Assembly: GCA_028532915.1 (NCBI GenBank)
Contig: JAQQAI010000050.1
Coordinates: 1 to 55,058, forward strand
DNA: 55,058 nt
Reading direction: 5' to 3'
DNA from: Sphaerochaetaceae bacterium
GTDB taxonomy: Bacteria; Spirochaetota; Spirochaetia; Sphaerochaetales; Sphaerochaetaceae
Numbering within the stretch: position 1 is the first letter of the stretch; every line of letters begins with the position of its first letter. Below, piece after piece: positions 34,307-42,130 of the stretch. The notes under the pieces are model-generated. The model did not search any database. It was not told the DNA's origin and was given only the letters and a program-made list of their open reading frames with translations. A program made the position numbers and the translations under genes.

Positions 34307-34834
34307 ATGGAAACCGAGCGTACAACGAGGTACCGGCCTTTTATTCTCACTTTGATCATCGTAGCTCTCGACCAGTGGAGCAAGTACTGGGTCGTTGCCA
34401 ATATCGAGATAGGAACGGTGTTTCGCTCCTATCTGTCCGATTTTCTCTGGATCGTACATGTAAGAAACTCCGCCATAGGATTTTCCATAGGTGCGGGACT
34501 TCCGCTGGCCGTGAAGAAGGTCCTGTTCGTTGCTTTGCCGCTCATACTTCTGATAATTCTGACCTTATTCGTTCTCAAAAGCAGAGAAATTTCTCCTCTG
34601 CAGAGGTGGATAGTATGTGGTATTCTGGGAGGTGGGCTCGGAAACATCATCGACCGGGCATTCAGAGAGGAATGGGTGGTCGATTTCATCAGTGTGAAGG
34701 TCTGGGGGCTATTCGGTTTCGAACGGTGGCCGACCTTCAATATCGCCGATGCCTCTATAGTGGTGTGTGCGATACTGCTGCTGATCACCATGCTGTTCAT
34801 GAGCAATAAAAACCGGGAGGTGAAAGATGAATAA
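34307..34834 (+). CDS. lspA: Lipoprotein signal peptidase (signal peptidase II)
   Basis: The 175-aa inner-membrane protein has four hydrophobic helices and the family motifs DQWSKYWV, VRNSAIGFSI, GGGLGNIIDR and VVDFISV...FNIADASIV with the two catalytic aspartates. It removes signal peptides from diacylglyceryl-modified prolipoproteins. AGGAG is nine bases before the ATG at 34307 and only three before 34301, so 34307 is preferred. The stop overlaps the next start by 8 bases. Confidence 0.95.
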   Translation: METERTTRYRPFILTLIIVALDQWSKYWVVANIEIGTVFRSYLSDFLWIVHVRNSAIGFSIGAGLPLAVKKVLFVALPLILLIILTLFVLKSREISPLQRWIVCGILGGGLGNIIDRAFREEWVVDFISVKVWGLFGFERWPTFNIADASIVVCAILLLITMLFMSNKNREVKDE

Positions 34835-35117
34835 GAAAATGAATACGGTATTGTTCATATTCGGCGCGACCGTGATGAACCTGATCATAATGATCGCACT
34901 GTTTCTCATCTGCATCGCGATCATGGTCAATCTCACCGATCCTGAAAGCGCTATGTTCCCGCTGTATATCGGACTCACGTTCATCATAAGCATAGGGGGA
35001 TCCTTCTTTCTCTATACGGTGATCATGAAGAAAATCGTGTCAAAGTACGATCTGGAGAAATATCTTTCTCCGATCTTCGCAAAACGCTTTTCAAAAGGTA
35101 GACCCAAAAAGGATTGA
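34827..35117 (+). CDS. Small two-helix membrane protein linked to lspA
   Basis: The 96-aa product has two transmembrane helices (about residues 7-33 and 45-68) and a basic tail ending KRFSKGRPKKD, which should lie in the cytosol. I recognise no family. Translational overlap with lspA (8 bases) suggests a joint role in the membrane, possibly in lipoprotein processing, but nothing in the sequence proves it. Confidence 0.75.
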   Translation: MNKKMNTVLFIFGATVMNLIIMIALFLICIAIMVNLTDPESAMFPLYIGLTFIISIGGSFFLYTVIMKKIVSKYDLEKYLSPIFAKRFSKGRPKKD

Positions 35118-35119
35118 TC

Positions 35120-36160
35120 ATGACACCCCATACATCGCCGATGCTTCCAGAGTTAGAATATCTTTACTGGTTTCCTTTTTCAGATGAACCGCTGCTTCAG
35201 GGCAGATGGTTTCAGCCGCGTCTGTCGCATCCGTTCGTTCTGTTCCCCGAAGATTCGGTCGATGAAAAATGGCATATGTTCTGCCACTCCTGGATCGGAC
35301 TTCATCACTACGTCTCTTCGAGCGGCTTGAAATGGGATCATAGGGCCCTCATCGAATACAACGGAAGATATCCGTATCTCTATATTGAGGACGGAGTGTA
35401 CTACCTTCTCTATGAGAAGAGCGGGATGCGCATTCCCTTTCTGGACAAACGGGGACGTGAGGAATCGAAGGAATACCGCAGAGAATCCCACATCGAGATG
35501 AGAAGTTCCACCGATTTACAGATATGGAGCAATCCCCGGCACCTCATAAGTGCGAAAGATATATCAACATCGAGCGCATTTCTTCAGAAAGGACAGCTGT
35601 CCCATCCCCAGATCGTGAAATATGACCAGGGATACCGCCTGTACGTAGGATCCTCATCCGTCGACAGGAAACTGGACGTTGCCCGTTATACGATGAGTAC
35701 GATTTCTCCCGAGATCATCGGACCATACCGGCAGGAGGGAGAGCATATAGTCATCGAGGCGGATGGAAACGACTACTACAGATCGTTGGGGTCCGGACAG
35801 CTTCAGGTCTTCTGCGAAAAATCGGGATGCTATGCGATTCAGAACTCATACTACTATGATGAAAAGAGAAACAAGAATTCTTCGGCTATAACCATCCTGA
35901 AGAGTAACGATGGACTGCATTTCACCTCATTGGATATAAAGCCGATTCTCGTTCCTTCCGAGAAAGGATGGGCAAGCGATCATATTCTTACGAGTTCACT
36001 TCGCTACAAAGAGGATGAGAGCTGCTGGTATTGTTATTTCTCGGCAACCCATACGAACGAGTATCGTATGACAAGCGAATCTATAGGTCTGCTGATCGGA
36101 AAGGATTCAAGACCGAGGAAGATAGGGGATGTGAACGATCTGTTATACAGAGATGCCTAG
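35120..36160 (+). CDS. Beta-propeller glycoside-hydrolase-like protein (GH43/GH32 type)
   Basis: The 346-aa product has no signal peptide. Repeated blade-like stretches are visible (WHMFCHSWIGLHHYVSSSGLKWDHR, YLYIEDGVYYLLYEK, SHIEMRSSTDLQIWSNP, LSHPQIVKYDQGYRLYVGSS, CYAIQNSYYYDEKRN..AITILKSNDGLHF, DESCWYCYFSATH). This resembles five-bladed propellers of GH43, GH32 or GH130 relatives. Candidate acidic residues exist, but I cannot name the catalytic set. The start at 35120 suits AAGGA upstream; a TTG at 35114 overlaps the previous stop. It ends overlapping the convergent esterase gene by 4 bases. An intracellular glycan-processing role is an inference. Confidence 0.68.
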   Translation: MTPHTSPMLPELEYLYWFPFSDEPLLQGRWFQPRLSHPFVLFPEDSVDEKWHMFCHSWIGLHHYVSSSGLKWDHRALIEYNGRYPYLYIEDGVYYLLYEKSGMRIPFLDKRGREESKEYRRESHIEMRSSTDLQIWSNPRHLISAKDISTSSAFLQKGQLSHPQIVKYDQGYRLYVGSSSVDRKLDVARYTMSTISPEIIGPYRQEGEHIVIEADGNDYYRSLGSGQLQVFCEKSGCYAIQNSYYYDEKRNKNSSAITILKSNDGLHFTSLDIKPILVPSEKGWASDHILTSSLRYKEDESCWYCYFSATHTNEYRMTSESIGLLIGKDSRPRKIGDVNDLLYRDA

Positions 36161-37257
36161 GTTCCCTCTACGCTGACATAGTTCTTGTTCACCTTTCTCA
36201 GTTTTCGTCTCTCATCTCTGATATGCCGTTCCATTTCTTTTTTAGTGATCAGCGCGACCGAATCAAGCGATCTTCCGGAAATGAACTGCATGATGGCCGA
36301 TTCGCTCTCATCGCATCCGGGAGCCTCGGGATAGAGGAAATAGCCGTGCAGGGCCTGTTCACATTCAAGATATTTAACAGGAGTATCGGCTGACCGAAGG
36401 GCTTCACCGTATAACCGGGCATCATCTTTCAGCGGGTCCCATCCGGCTGCGATTATGAGAGCCGGAGGAAGCCTTGAATGATCTTTCGAGAGCAGCGGTG
36501 AGAACTGCGGATTGAGAATATCCTTCGGTTCTCTCTGGTAGCTTTTTATATAGAACTGCATTTCCTTCTGTGTGAGAGTCGGACTGTCTCTGTATTCATC
36601 ATAGCTGGAGGTCTTCATTCTTCCGTCTGTAACCGGATAGACAAGGATCTGCCCGGCGATAGGAGGCCCTTTTCTGTCTCTTGCGAGCCGGGTTACCACT
36701 GCAGCAAGATTTCCTCCTGCACTGTCTCCCATCACGTAGATTCTTTCAGGGTCGATCTTCCAGTACCTCACTCCGTGAGAAGCCCAGAGGAATGCTTCAT
36801 AGCAGTCTTCGACAGCAGTAGGGAATTTATGCCCCGGAGCGAGCCGGTAATCGACTGCCAGAACTGCCGCATTGGTCAGTGAAGCCAGACGTGAACAAAC
36901 GAGACGGTAGATGTTCATGTTGCCGAAAACCCATCCTCCTCCATGATAGAAGATGATGAGAGGTTTGAGAGATGAGATCTGAGAACGGGAAGTCTTCCTC
37001 GGTTTGAAGAAATAGCCGGTCAAGGCTCCGTTTTCCACCGGGATGATGAACGTATCGTGTTCAACCGTTTTATCAGTCCTTTTGAACAGCCGAGATCTCA
37101 GCGAGTGTCCTGTGATAGGTTTCTTGTTGATCTGAGAGATCTGTTCTTCACTGAGAGTCGTTACGTCTTCTGCAGGGAACAGCTTCTGTGAAAGTTTCAA
37201 TACAGCTTTATGTCTGCGCGACAATGATATCTGTGAAATATGCTCCTGTGTCTCCAT
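36157..37257 (-). CDS. Alpha/beta-hydrolase of the hormone-sensitive-lipase family
   Basis: The 366-aa product has the HSL/GDXG signature: oxyanion motif IIFYHGGGWVFGN, nucleophile elbow GDSAGGNLAAVV, acid in WDPLKDDARLY and His in HGYFLYPEAPG. It should hydrolyse small carboxyl esters. No signal peptide is apparent. AAGGA lies nine bases before the ATG at 37257; the gene follows aroE by 12 bases and is probably co-transcribed with it. Confidence 0.9.
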   Translation of the reverse strand: METQEHISQISLSRRHKAVLKLSQKLFPAEDVTTLSEEQISQINKKPITGHSLRSRLFKRTDKTVEHDTFIIPVENGALTGYFFKPRKTSRSQISSLKPLIIFYHGGGWVFGNMNIYRLVCSRLASLTNAAVLAVDYRLAPGHKFPTAVEDCYEAFLWASHGVRYWKIDPERIYVMGDSAGGNLAAVVTRLARDRKGPPIAGQILVYPVTDGRMKTSSYDEYRDSPTLTQKEMQFYIKSYQREPKDILNPQFSPLLSKDHSRLPPALIIAAGWDPLKDDARLYGEALRSADTPVKYLECEQALHGYFLYPEAPGCDESESAIMQFISGRSLDSVALITKKEMERHIRDERRKLRKVNKNYVSVEGT

Positions 37258-37269
37258 TATGTTCAATCC

Positions 37270-38151
37270 TTAATAGGTGAATGCCTGTACAAGAGCATCC
37301 TTCATCACGCTCAGAGGGGCTTTTCTTCCTGTCCACTCGGTGAACGCGATGGCCCCCTGATACACGAGCATACCAAGTCCGTCGACGGCAGTGCATCCTT
37401 TCTCTTCAGCTTCCTGCAAGAAGCGGGTGTCTGTCGGGTTGAACACTACATCGGATGCGATACAGGAACTGTAGTCTCCGTCCTCCCAGGTCAGAGGAAG
37501 CCTCGACTGTGCATCAAACAGTCCGACACTTGTTGCCTGAACGATCAGATCGTAATCGGGAGTGACTGTAAATGACTGCGTCAAAGGAACACAGGTGATA
37601 TCTGTCTGAACTTTATTTTTGACCGAGTCTGCGATGGCTTTTCCTTTTTCGACACTCCTGTTCACTATCGTGATACTGTCTGCACCGGCAAGGGCAAGTT
37701 CGCAGATGATCGCACGGGCGGCTCCGCCGGCTCCGAACACCAGAGCCTTCATGCCGCTCACATCTCTGACTTCACTGACGGAGGTGAGAAACCCTTTTCC
37801 GTCGGTATTGTCACCGGTGAATCTGCCTTCTTTATTGTATACACAGTTGACAGCTCCGATGAGAGATGCACTCTCTGTCAGAGCATCGAGAGACTCGATC
37901 GAGGCTACTTTGAAAGGACTTGTTATATTGAACCCGCTGAAATTGAGAGCTCTCAGTCCCGAGACGGCTTCTTTCAGATTATTCTGGTCTACATTCATAG
38001 TGAGATAGCGGTACGGTAACTGCAGGGCCTTGAATGCTTCCTCCATCATGTACTGTGTCGGGTTTCCGACCACGGGATTTCCGATGCAGCAGTACAATCG
38101 GGCAAGAGGACCGGTCATCAGAGCTTGCACATCATAATCCTGATAGATCAT
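37270..38151 (-). CDS. aroE: Shikimate 5-dehydrogenase
   Basis: The 293-aa product shows the substrate-binding start (CCIGNPVVGNPTQYMMEEAF; the usual PVxHSxSP is altered to PVVGNPTQY), the catalytic Lys in NITSPFKV, NTDGKG, and the NADP Rossmann loop VFGAGGAARAIICELALAG followed by NRS. It ends with a Gln-less YQGAIAFTEWTG segment (MLVYQGAIAF). It reduces 3-dehydroshikimate for aromatic amino acids. The altered substrate loop could mean a quinate/shikimate-type or aminoshikimate specificity. AAGGAGGG precedes the ATG; an extended -10 TGGTATAAT lies upstream. Confidence 0.88.
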   Translation of the reverse strand: MIYQDYDVQALMTGPLARLYCCIGNPVVGNPTQYMMEEAFKALQLPYRYLTMNVDQNNLKEAVSGLRALNFSGFNITSPFKVASIESLDALTESASLIGAVNCVYNKEGRFTGDNTDGKGFLTSVSEVRDVSGMKALVFGAGGAARAIICELALAGADSITIVNRSVEKGKAIADSVKNKVQTDITCVPLTQSFTVTPDYDLIVQATSVGLFDAQSRLPLTWEDGDYSSCIASDVVFNPTDTRFLQEAEEKGCTAVDGLGMLVYQGAIAFTEWTGRKAPLSVMKDALVQAFTY

Positions 38152-38231
38152 ACAGGTCCCTCCTTAATATTTACAGTATTAATCGATTATACCATATTTT
38201 AACCAATAAATATCCACCTGTCACCGTATTT

Positions 38232-38855
38232 TTATGCATCTCCGTTAATACAGAGAAATACCGGATCTCCCGTTACGTGCAGTTTTGCCCGGTCTGCCGA
38301 AGTGCGGTTGGAAAGACTCATGTGGGACCCGTCGATCAGATAGTCGACAAGCGGCCATCTCATCTGCTGACAGCTTATGTATGATATCCCTGTCGGGAAA
38401 GCGGGGATGACACTGACTGTCGTATTCTTCGGTAAAGAAAGAACTGTAACATCATCGATGCGCAGCATCCTTTCTTTCGCTGTGATCCATTCAAGCGGCG
38501 GGCCGAATGTCTGAAAGAGTGTGTAAAGATGGAGAAGGTGGTCGAACCGTCCCTCACCCCCGCCTATGAGGATATATCTGTCGAAACCGTTCCTTATGAG
38601 GTGAGAAAGGAGGGCTTCGGTGTCACTGTCATCCTTATCGACAGAAAGAGTCTTGTGATCCACATCATCGAGTAGATGGAGATCTTTGACAGAATCGAAG
38701 TCTCCTATCGCAAAATCGACAGAAAGGCCCAATCGGTACGCGGTATCGAGTCCGCTGTCTGCGGCACATACATACGAGTAGGGTGGAAGCGATGATATCA
38801 TAGAGATATCTGACGGAGCATTCCCGCCGGTGATGACCAATGCGCATCTGTTCAT
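38232..38855 (-). CDS. Thiamine pyrophosphokinase
   Basis: The 207-aa product has the family motifs AADSGLDTAYRLGLSVDFAIGDFDSV near residue 32, DKDDSDTEALLSHLI near residue 72, and GGGEGRFDHLLHLYTL near residue 98, followed by the small C-terminal beta domain. It makes thiamine diphosphate from thiamine and ATP, which suggests thiamine uptake rather than full synthesis. TTGTCC, 18 bp, TACGAT and seven bases place the transcript start at the ATG. Confidence 0.9.
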   Translation of the reverse strand: MNRCALVITGGNAPSDISMISSLPPYSYVCAADSGLDTAYRLGLSVDFAIGDFDSVKDLHLLDDVDHKTLSVDKDDSDTEALLSHLIRNGFDRYILIGGGEGRFDHLLHLYTLFQTFGPPLEWITAKERMLRIDDVTVLSLPKNTTVSVIPAFPTGISYISCQQMRWPLVDYLIDGSHMSLSNRTSADRAKLHVTGDPVFLCINGDA

Positions 38856-38862
38856 GGTCTCT

Positions 38863-38892
38863 ATCGTATCATCAACAGACAGAAAAGGACAA
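38863..38892 (-). promoter_or_regulatory. Promoter of the thiamine pyrophosphokinase gene, predicted leaderless
   Basis: Minus-strand TTGTCC (38887-38892), 18-bp spacer, TACGAT (38863-38868), seven bases to the ATG at 38855. Confidence 0.5.
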
Positions 38893-38898
38893 TCACAT

Positions 38899-38934
38899 AA
38901 AAAAAAGGAGAGTTTTTGAGACTCTCCTTTTTGA
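38899..38934. terminator. Bidirectional terminator after the barrel-protein gene
   Basis: AAAAGGAGAGT and ACTCTCCTTTT flank a short loop with A/T runs on both sides. On the minus strand it ends the gene at 38947-39507. Confidence 0.8.
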
Positions 38935-38946
38935 GCACGACAGATG

Positions 38947-39507
38947 CTAGAATTTTACTTTTGCCGTGATGCCTATAAGGCTGTAGTTCTTTATCGCATT
39001 GGCAATCTCTTCCGATGTGGAATCGGCCATTGCCTCGAAGAATTCGGCTACGTCGTCGACAAGGAAGTTCGTCTCGATTCCCAGTGAGAGCCAGTCGATG
39101 ATATTTAAATCGAGGCCGGCACGTACATTGTAGGCGAACGCTTCTTCTTCGGGACTCGAATAGTCTCCGGCAATGACGCCGCGGTAGGCAGGTCCGGTTG
39201 CGATGTAGGGCTCGAGAAGTCCCAGAGGGGCTCTCAGAACGACATCGATCATATAGACCATCTCATAATACTCGTATTCAGGAATTGAGTAGGTCACGAT
39301 CGCATCTGCCGACACGCCGAGAAAGTCGCTGATGAAGAATTCTCCTCTCAGACCGGGAGTGAAATTCTCGTAGTTTCCGGCTTCCAGATCATAATAGCTG
39401 TAATAGTTCACGCTTCCGATTCCGAAGGTGCTCGGGACGGCATAGAGTGCGAATGATGCGCTGAGTGCCAACAGAAGAACCAGTACCAACATAATTTTTC
39501 TTTTCAT
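38947..39507 (-). CDS. Outer-membrane beta-barrel-like protein
   Basis: The 186-aa product has a signal peptide (MKRKIMLVLVLLLALSASFALYA-VPS) and alternating strands such as FGIGSVNYYSYYDLEAG, FTPGLRGEFFISDFLGVSADAIVTYSI, APLGLLEPYIATGPAYRG, FAYNVRAGLDLNIIDWLSLGIETNFL and a final YSLIGITAKVKF. The terminal aromatic residue is the barrel-assembly signal. An eight-stranded small barrel fits the length. Function unknown. AGGGGAT lies before the ATG; it is a single-gene unit. Confidence 0.82.
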   Translation of the reverse strand: MKRKIMLVLVLLLALSASFALYAVPSTFGIGSVNYYSYYDLEAGNYENFTPGLRGEFFISDFLGVSADAIVTYSIPEYEYYEMVYMIDVVLRAPLGLLEPYIATGPAYRGVIAGDYSSPEEEAFAYNVRAGLDLNIIDWLSLGIETNFLVDDVAEFFEAMADSTSEEIANAIKNYSLIGITAKVKF

Positions 39508-39910
39508 AGATTATCCCCTTTTTGTGTTTTATTTGATGAATACAACGAAGCACTTATTTCAATGATATAAACATAATACATGACAAAAGGTTATAATAAA
39601 ATGAAAAAAACACATATTTTTTTTATATGTACTTTTTATAGTCAAATTTGCACACCTGAAAAAACAAAAAAAATATTGAAAAATTTTTATGTGTAAAGTG
39701 GGTACTCACATCTTCTTCTTAATGTGAAATATAACATATAAATATCAAATATTAGTTTTTAATGTGTTAATAATTTACTATAAAGTGAAAATAGTACTGT
39801 TTATTGCACAAAAATCTTCATATTCACGAATTTTCAAAGCATTGACTTTGGAAATAAGGGGTCGTAGCATGTACATATCAAAGATGAGCTCTTATGAGGA
39901 GGAATGAAAT
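39508..39910. other. 403-base AT-rich intergenic region
   Basis: No gene is visible. The right end holds a promoter for the CBS gene: TTGACT (39842-39847), 17 bp, TAGCAT (39865-39870), with AGGAGG at 39897-39902. The left end must hold the promoter of the barrel gene; several weak hexamers exist and I cannot choose between them. Long A and T runs (39580-39690) may bend the DNA. Confidence 0.5.
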
Positions 39911-40351
39911 ATGAGCAATACAGTCAGATCTATTTTAGACCAGAAAGGAAGTACAGTCGTTACCGTCGCTCCTGAAGATACCCTCGCACAGGCTATCTTG
40001 AAACTTACTCAGCATCGCATCGGAGCCGTCCTCGTAGTCGATGAGAACGAGGAGATCAAAGGTATTCTGAGTGAACGTGATATCGTCAAATCCTTTGCGG
40101 GCAAGATCGATATCTCGGCTGCCGTTCCCGTCTCATCTGTGATGACAAAAAGTGTCACCTATGTTAAAATGCATCAGAATCTGGATGAATGTCTCCATCT
40201 GATGACCACCGGGCGATTCCGTCACCTTCCGGTCGTCGAAGAAGGCAAACTCAGAGGAGTGGTCTCGATAGGGGATGTCGTGAAAGCTGTATTGGCCGAC
40301 AGAGAATTCCAGATCGGACAGCTCGAATACTATATTACTAATACATTCTAA
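39911..40351 (+). CDS. Tandem CBS-domain protein
   Basis: The 146-aa product is two CBS domains (residues about 8-60 and 74-132): TVAPEDTLAQAILKLTQHRIGAVLVVDENEEIKGILSERDIVK and YVKMHQNLDECLHLMTTGRFRHLPVVEEGKLRGVVSIGDVVKAVL. It is a stand-alone pair that binds an adenine nucleotide and probably reports energy state to a partner, which is unknown. AGGAGG precedes the ATG. The transporter gene follows after 16 bases. Confidence 0.92.
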   Translation: MSNTVRSILDQKGSTVVTVAPEDTLAQAILKLTQHRIGAVLVVDENEEIKGILSERDIVKSFAGKIDISAAVPVSSVMTKSVTYVKMHQNLDECLHLMTTGRFRHLPVVEEGKLRGVVSIGDVVKAVLADREFQIGQLEYYITNTF

Positions 40352-40367
40352 CCAAGAAGGTTTTTAC

Positions 40368-41297
40368 ATGATTGATACTCTGCTGCCGGTTCTGCCGGTG
40401 GTGCTTTTGTTTGTTGCAGGTTTCGCATTACAGAAGATCAACTTTTTCTCATCGGAGGCGATCGTCGGAATCAAAAGGATCGTCTCCGACATAGCGTTGC
40501 CTGCGCTCATGTTCAAGGCCTTTTTGTCCATTGAAGCGAGTTCCAGTTCGATCATCCTTGTTGCTGCGATTTTTCTTACCTGTCTGGTGATGGTTGCTCT
40601 GGGAAGATTCATCGCTCCGCTGGTAAAAATCTCATCTCCCTATTTTTCCATAATGATGGGTGGTTTCGAGATGGGCATGCTCGGGTATGCGCTCTTTCTT
40701 GCCCTGTACGGATCCGAGAATCTCGGAAAGATCGCACTTGTAGATCTCGGTCAGGTCCTGTTCGTGTTCTTCGTGCTGATGGCCCTGCTTATCAAAGAGA
40801 GAGACGGTGTGCAGAATCCGAAAGTGCTCGTGAAGCAGTTCGTCTCTTCTCCGGTGATCATCGCCATTCTCAGCGGTCTGATCCTCTCTTTTTTTGCAGA
40901 CCGGGTTGAAGTAACTCCGCTTCTGCAGTCTCTCTCATCGTTTATCGATATGGTCGGATCTCTGACGGTGCCGCTGATCGCGATCAGTATCGGCTATACG
41001 ATCCATATCGATACGGGCAATCTCGCCCTTTCTGTCAAGACGATAGTTGTGCGTAAGATCCTCGCGCTGATCTTCGTCCTGATTCTCAACTCGCTGATCG
41101 TAGAATCGCTGCTGGGTCTCGACAGGATGTACTCCTATGCTATGATGGTGATGTTTTTGACACCTCCGCCGTTTGTAATCTCTATTTTCATGAAGCAGTC
41201 AGATAAGAAGAATATGGATTATGTGGCGAACACACTCTCTCTTGAGACTGTGATCTCGATAATCATGATCATCGCCGCTGCGGCTTTATACGTTTAG
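40368..41297 (+). CDS. AEC-family permease (auxin efflux carrier type)
   Basis: The 309-aa membrane protein has about ten hydrophobic helices in two inverted halves, with the AEC starts LPVLPVVLLFVAGFALQKINFFSSEA and YAMMVMFLTPPPFVISIFMKQS. The family moves organic acids such as malate or malonate in bacteria. Its place between a CBS protein and fermentation genes suggests carboxylate export, an inference. The 3' end overlaps the convergent fnr-like gene by 12 bases. Confidence 0.85.
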   Translation: MIDTLLPVLPVVLLFVAGFALQKINFFSSEAIVGIKRIVSDIALPALMFKAFLSIEASSSSIILVAAIFLTCLVMVALGRFIAPLVKISSPYFSIMMGGFEMGMLGYALFLALYGSENLGKIALVDLGQVLFVFFVLMALLIKERDGVQNPKVLVKQFVSSPVIIAILSGLILSFFADRVEVTPLLQSLSSFIDMVGSLTVPLIAISIGYTIHIDTGNLALSVKTIVVRKILALIFVLILNSLIVESLLGLDRMYSYAMMVMFLTPPPFVISIFMKQSDKKNMDYVANTLSLETVISIIMIIAAAALYV

Positions 41298-42017
41298 TTC
41301 GTACTCTCCGCTGCTCAGCGCTATGAGCTTTTCAGTATCGAGAACTACCATTTGAAGGCGTTCGGTGAATTCAACGATCTTCTCCTCTTCCAGCTGAGAA
41401 AGCTTTCTTGAGAGTGTCTCTCTTGCGACTCCCACATAGTTGGCTATTCCTTCCTGCGAAAGGGGAAGATTGACGACGGTCCTGCCGTTCTCCTGTGTCC
41501 CGTAGGTCTCTGCGAATTCGAGCAGGATTGCGGCGATTCTGATTTCCGCCTTCTTCTTTCCCGACTGCTGCATCAGCAGTTCGAGACGTTTCATCCTCTT
41601 TGCCATTGCTTCGATCAGCTCGAGAGCGACTTTCGGATGTTCTATCAGGATATCTTTGAGCTGCTGTTTGCTCAGGATGCATACGTGGGTTTCTTCCAGT
41701 GCTTCCACGCAGTAGGGCACTTCATCCTCGGTAAAAAGGAATCTGGCTCCGAAATAGTCATGGGCAGGGAAGATATAGAGGATCTGCTCCTTACCGTCGC
41801 TTGTGGTCCTGTAAGCTTTTGCAGATCCTGAATGAATGACAGTGAATCCGAGCGGCTGCTGACCTTCCATGACAAGGATCTCCCCCTTCTGATACACTCT
41901 GTGACTCATCTTGTCCGTGAGAGATTCGAGCGAGGCATCGTTGAGAGAGGCGAAAAGAGGTACTTTATGTAAACACCGTTCAGTTGAACAATGGCATGTG
42001 AATTGACGTTCTTCCAT
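41286..42017 (-). CDS. FNR-type Crp/Fnr regulator with cluster cysteines
   Basis: The 243-aa product has Cys8, Cys10 and Cys15 in TCHCSTERC at the N-terminus and Cys113 in HVCIL, at the places of the cysteines holding the oxygen-sensitive [4Fe-4S] cluster of FNR. A cNMP-type beta roll (residues about 22-125), a dimer helix and a helix-turn-helix follow. The recognition helix reads ARETLSRKL with Glu200, Ser203 and Arg204, the E-xx-S-R set of FNR. It is divergent from pflBA. The ATG at 42017 is chosen because the extension to 42197 runs through the control region. TATTGT seven bases upstream suggests a leaderless start. Confidence 0.87.
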   Translation of the reverse strand: MEERQFTCHCSTERCLHKVPLFASLNDASLESLTDKMSHRVYQKGEILVMEGQQPLGFTVIHSGSAKAYRTTSDGKEQILYIFPAHDYFGARFLFTEDEVPYCVEALEETHVCILSKQQLKDILIEHPKVALELIEAMAKRMKRLELLMQQSGKKKAEIRIAAILLEFAETYGTQENGRTVVNLPLSQEGIANYVGVARETLSRKLSQLEEEKIVEFTERLQMVVLDTEKLIALSSGEYELNV

Positions 42018-42064
42018 GTAGAGAACAATACAACACCTTCTTTGATTATTCCATATCGCAAAAG

Positions 42065-42080
42065 TGTGATTTGAATCACA
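42065..42080 (+). promoter_or_regulatory. FNR/CRP-type box upstream of pflB
   Basis: TGTGATTTGAATCACA is a TGTGA-N6-TCACA dyad with GTGAT-N4-ATCAC at its core. Its centre (42072.5) is 41.5 bases before the start predicted from TAGAAC at 42102-42107. Confidence 0.75.
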
Positions 42081-42101
42081 ACATCTTTTTTTCCTTTGTG
42101 G

Positions 42102-42107
42102 TAGAAC
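42102..42107 (+). promoter_or_regulatory. -10 element of the pflBA promoter
   Basis: TAGAAC, predicted start about 42114. No independent -35 exists because the box covers that place, as in class II activator-dependent promoters. Confidence 0.6.
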
Positions 42108-42130
42108 GTGGCCATGAGGAGAAACAACAG

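Noticed and set aside
42071-42130. Longer pflB reading with 20 extra N-terminal residues
   Set aside because: It would start inside the FNR/CRP box and before the -10; AGGAG supports 42131.
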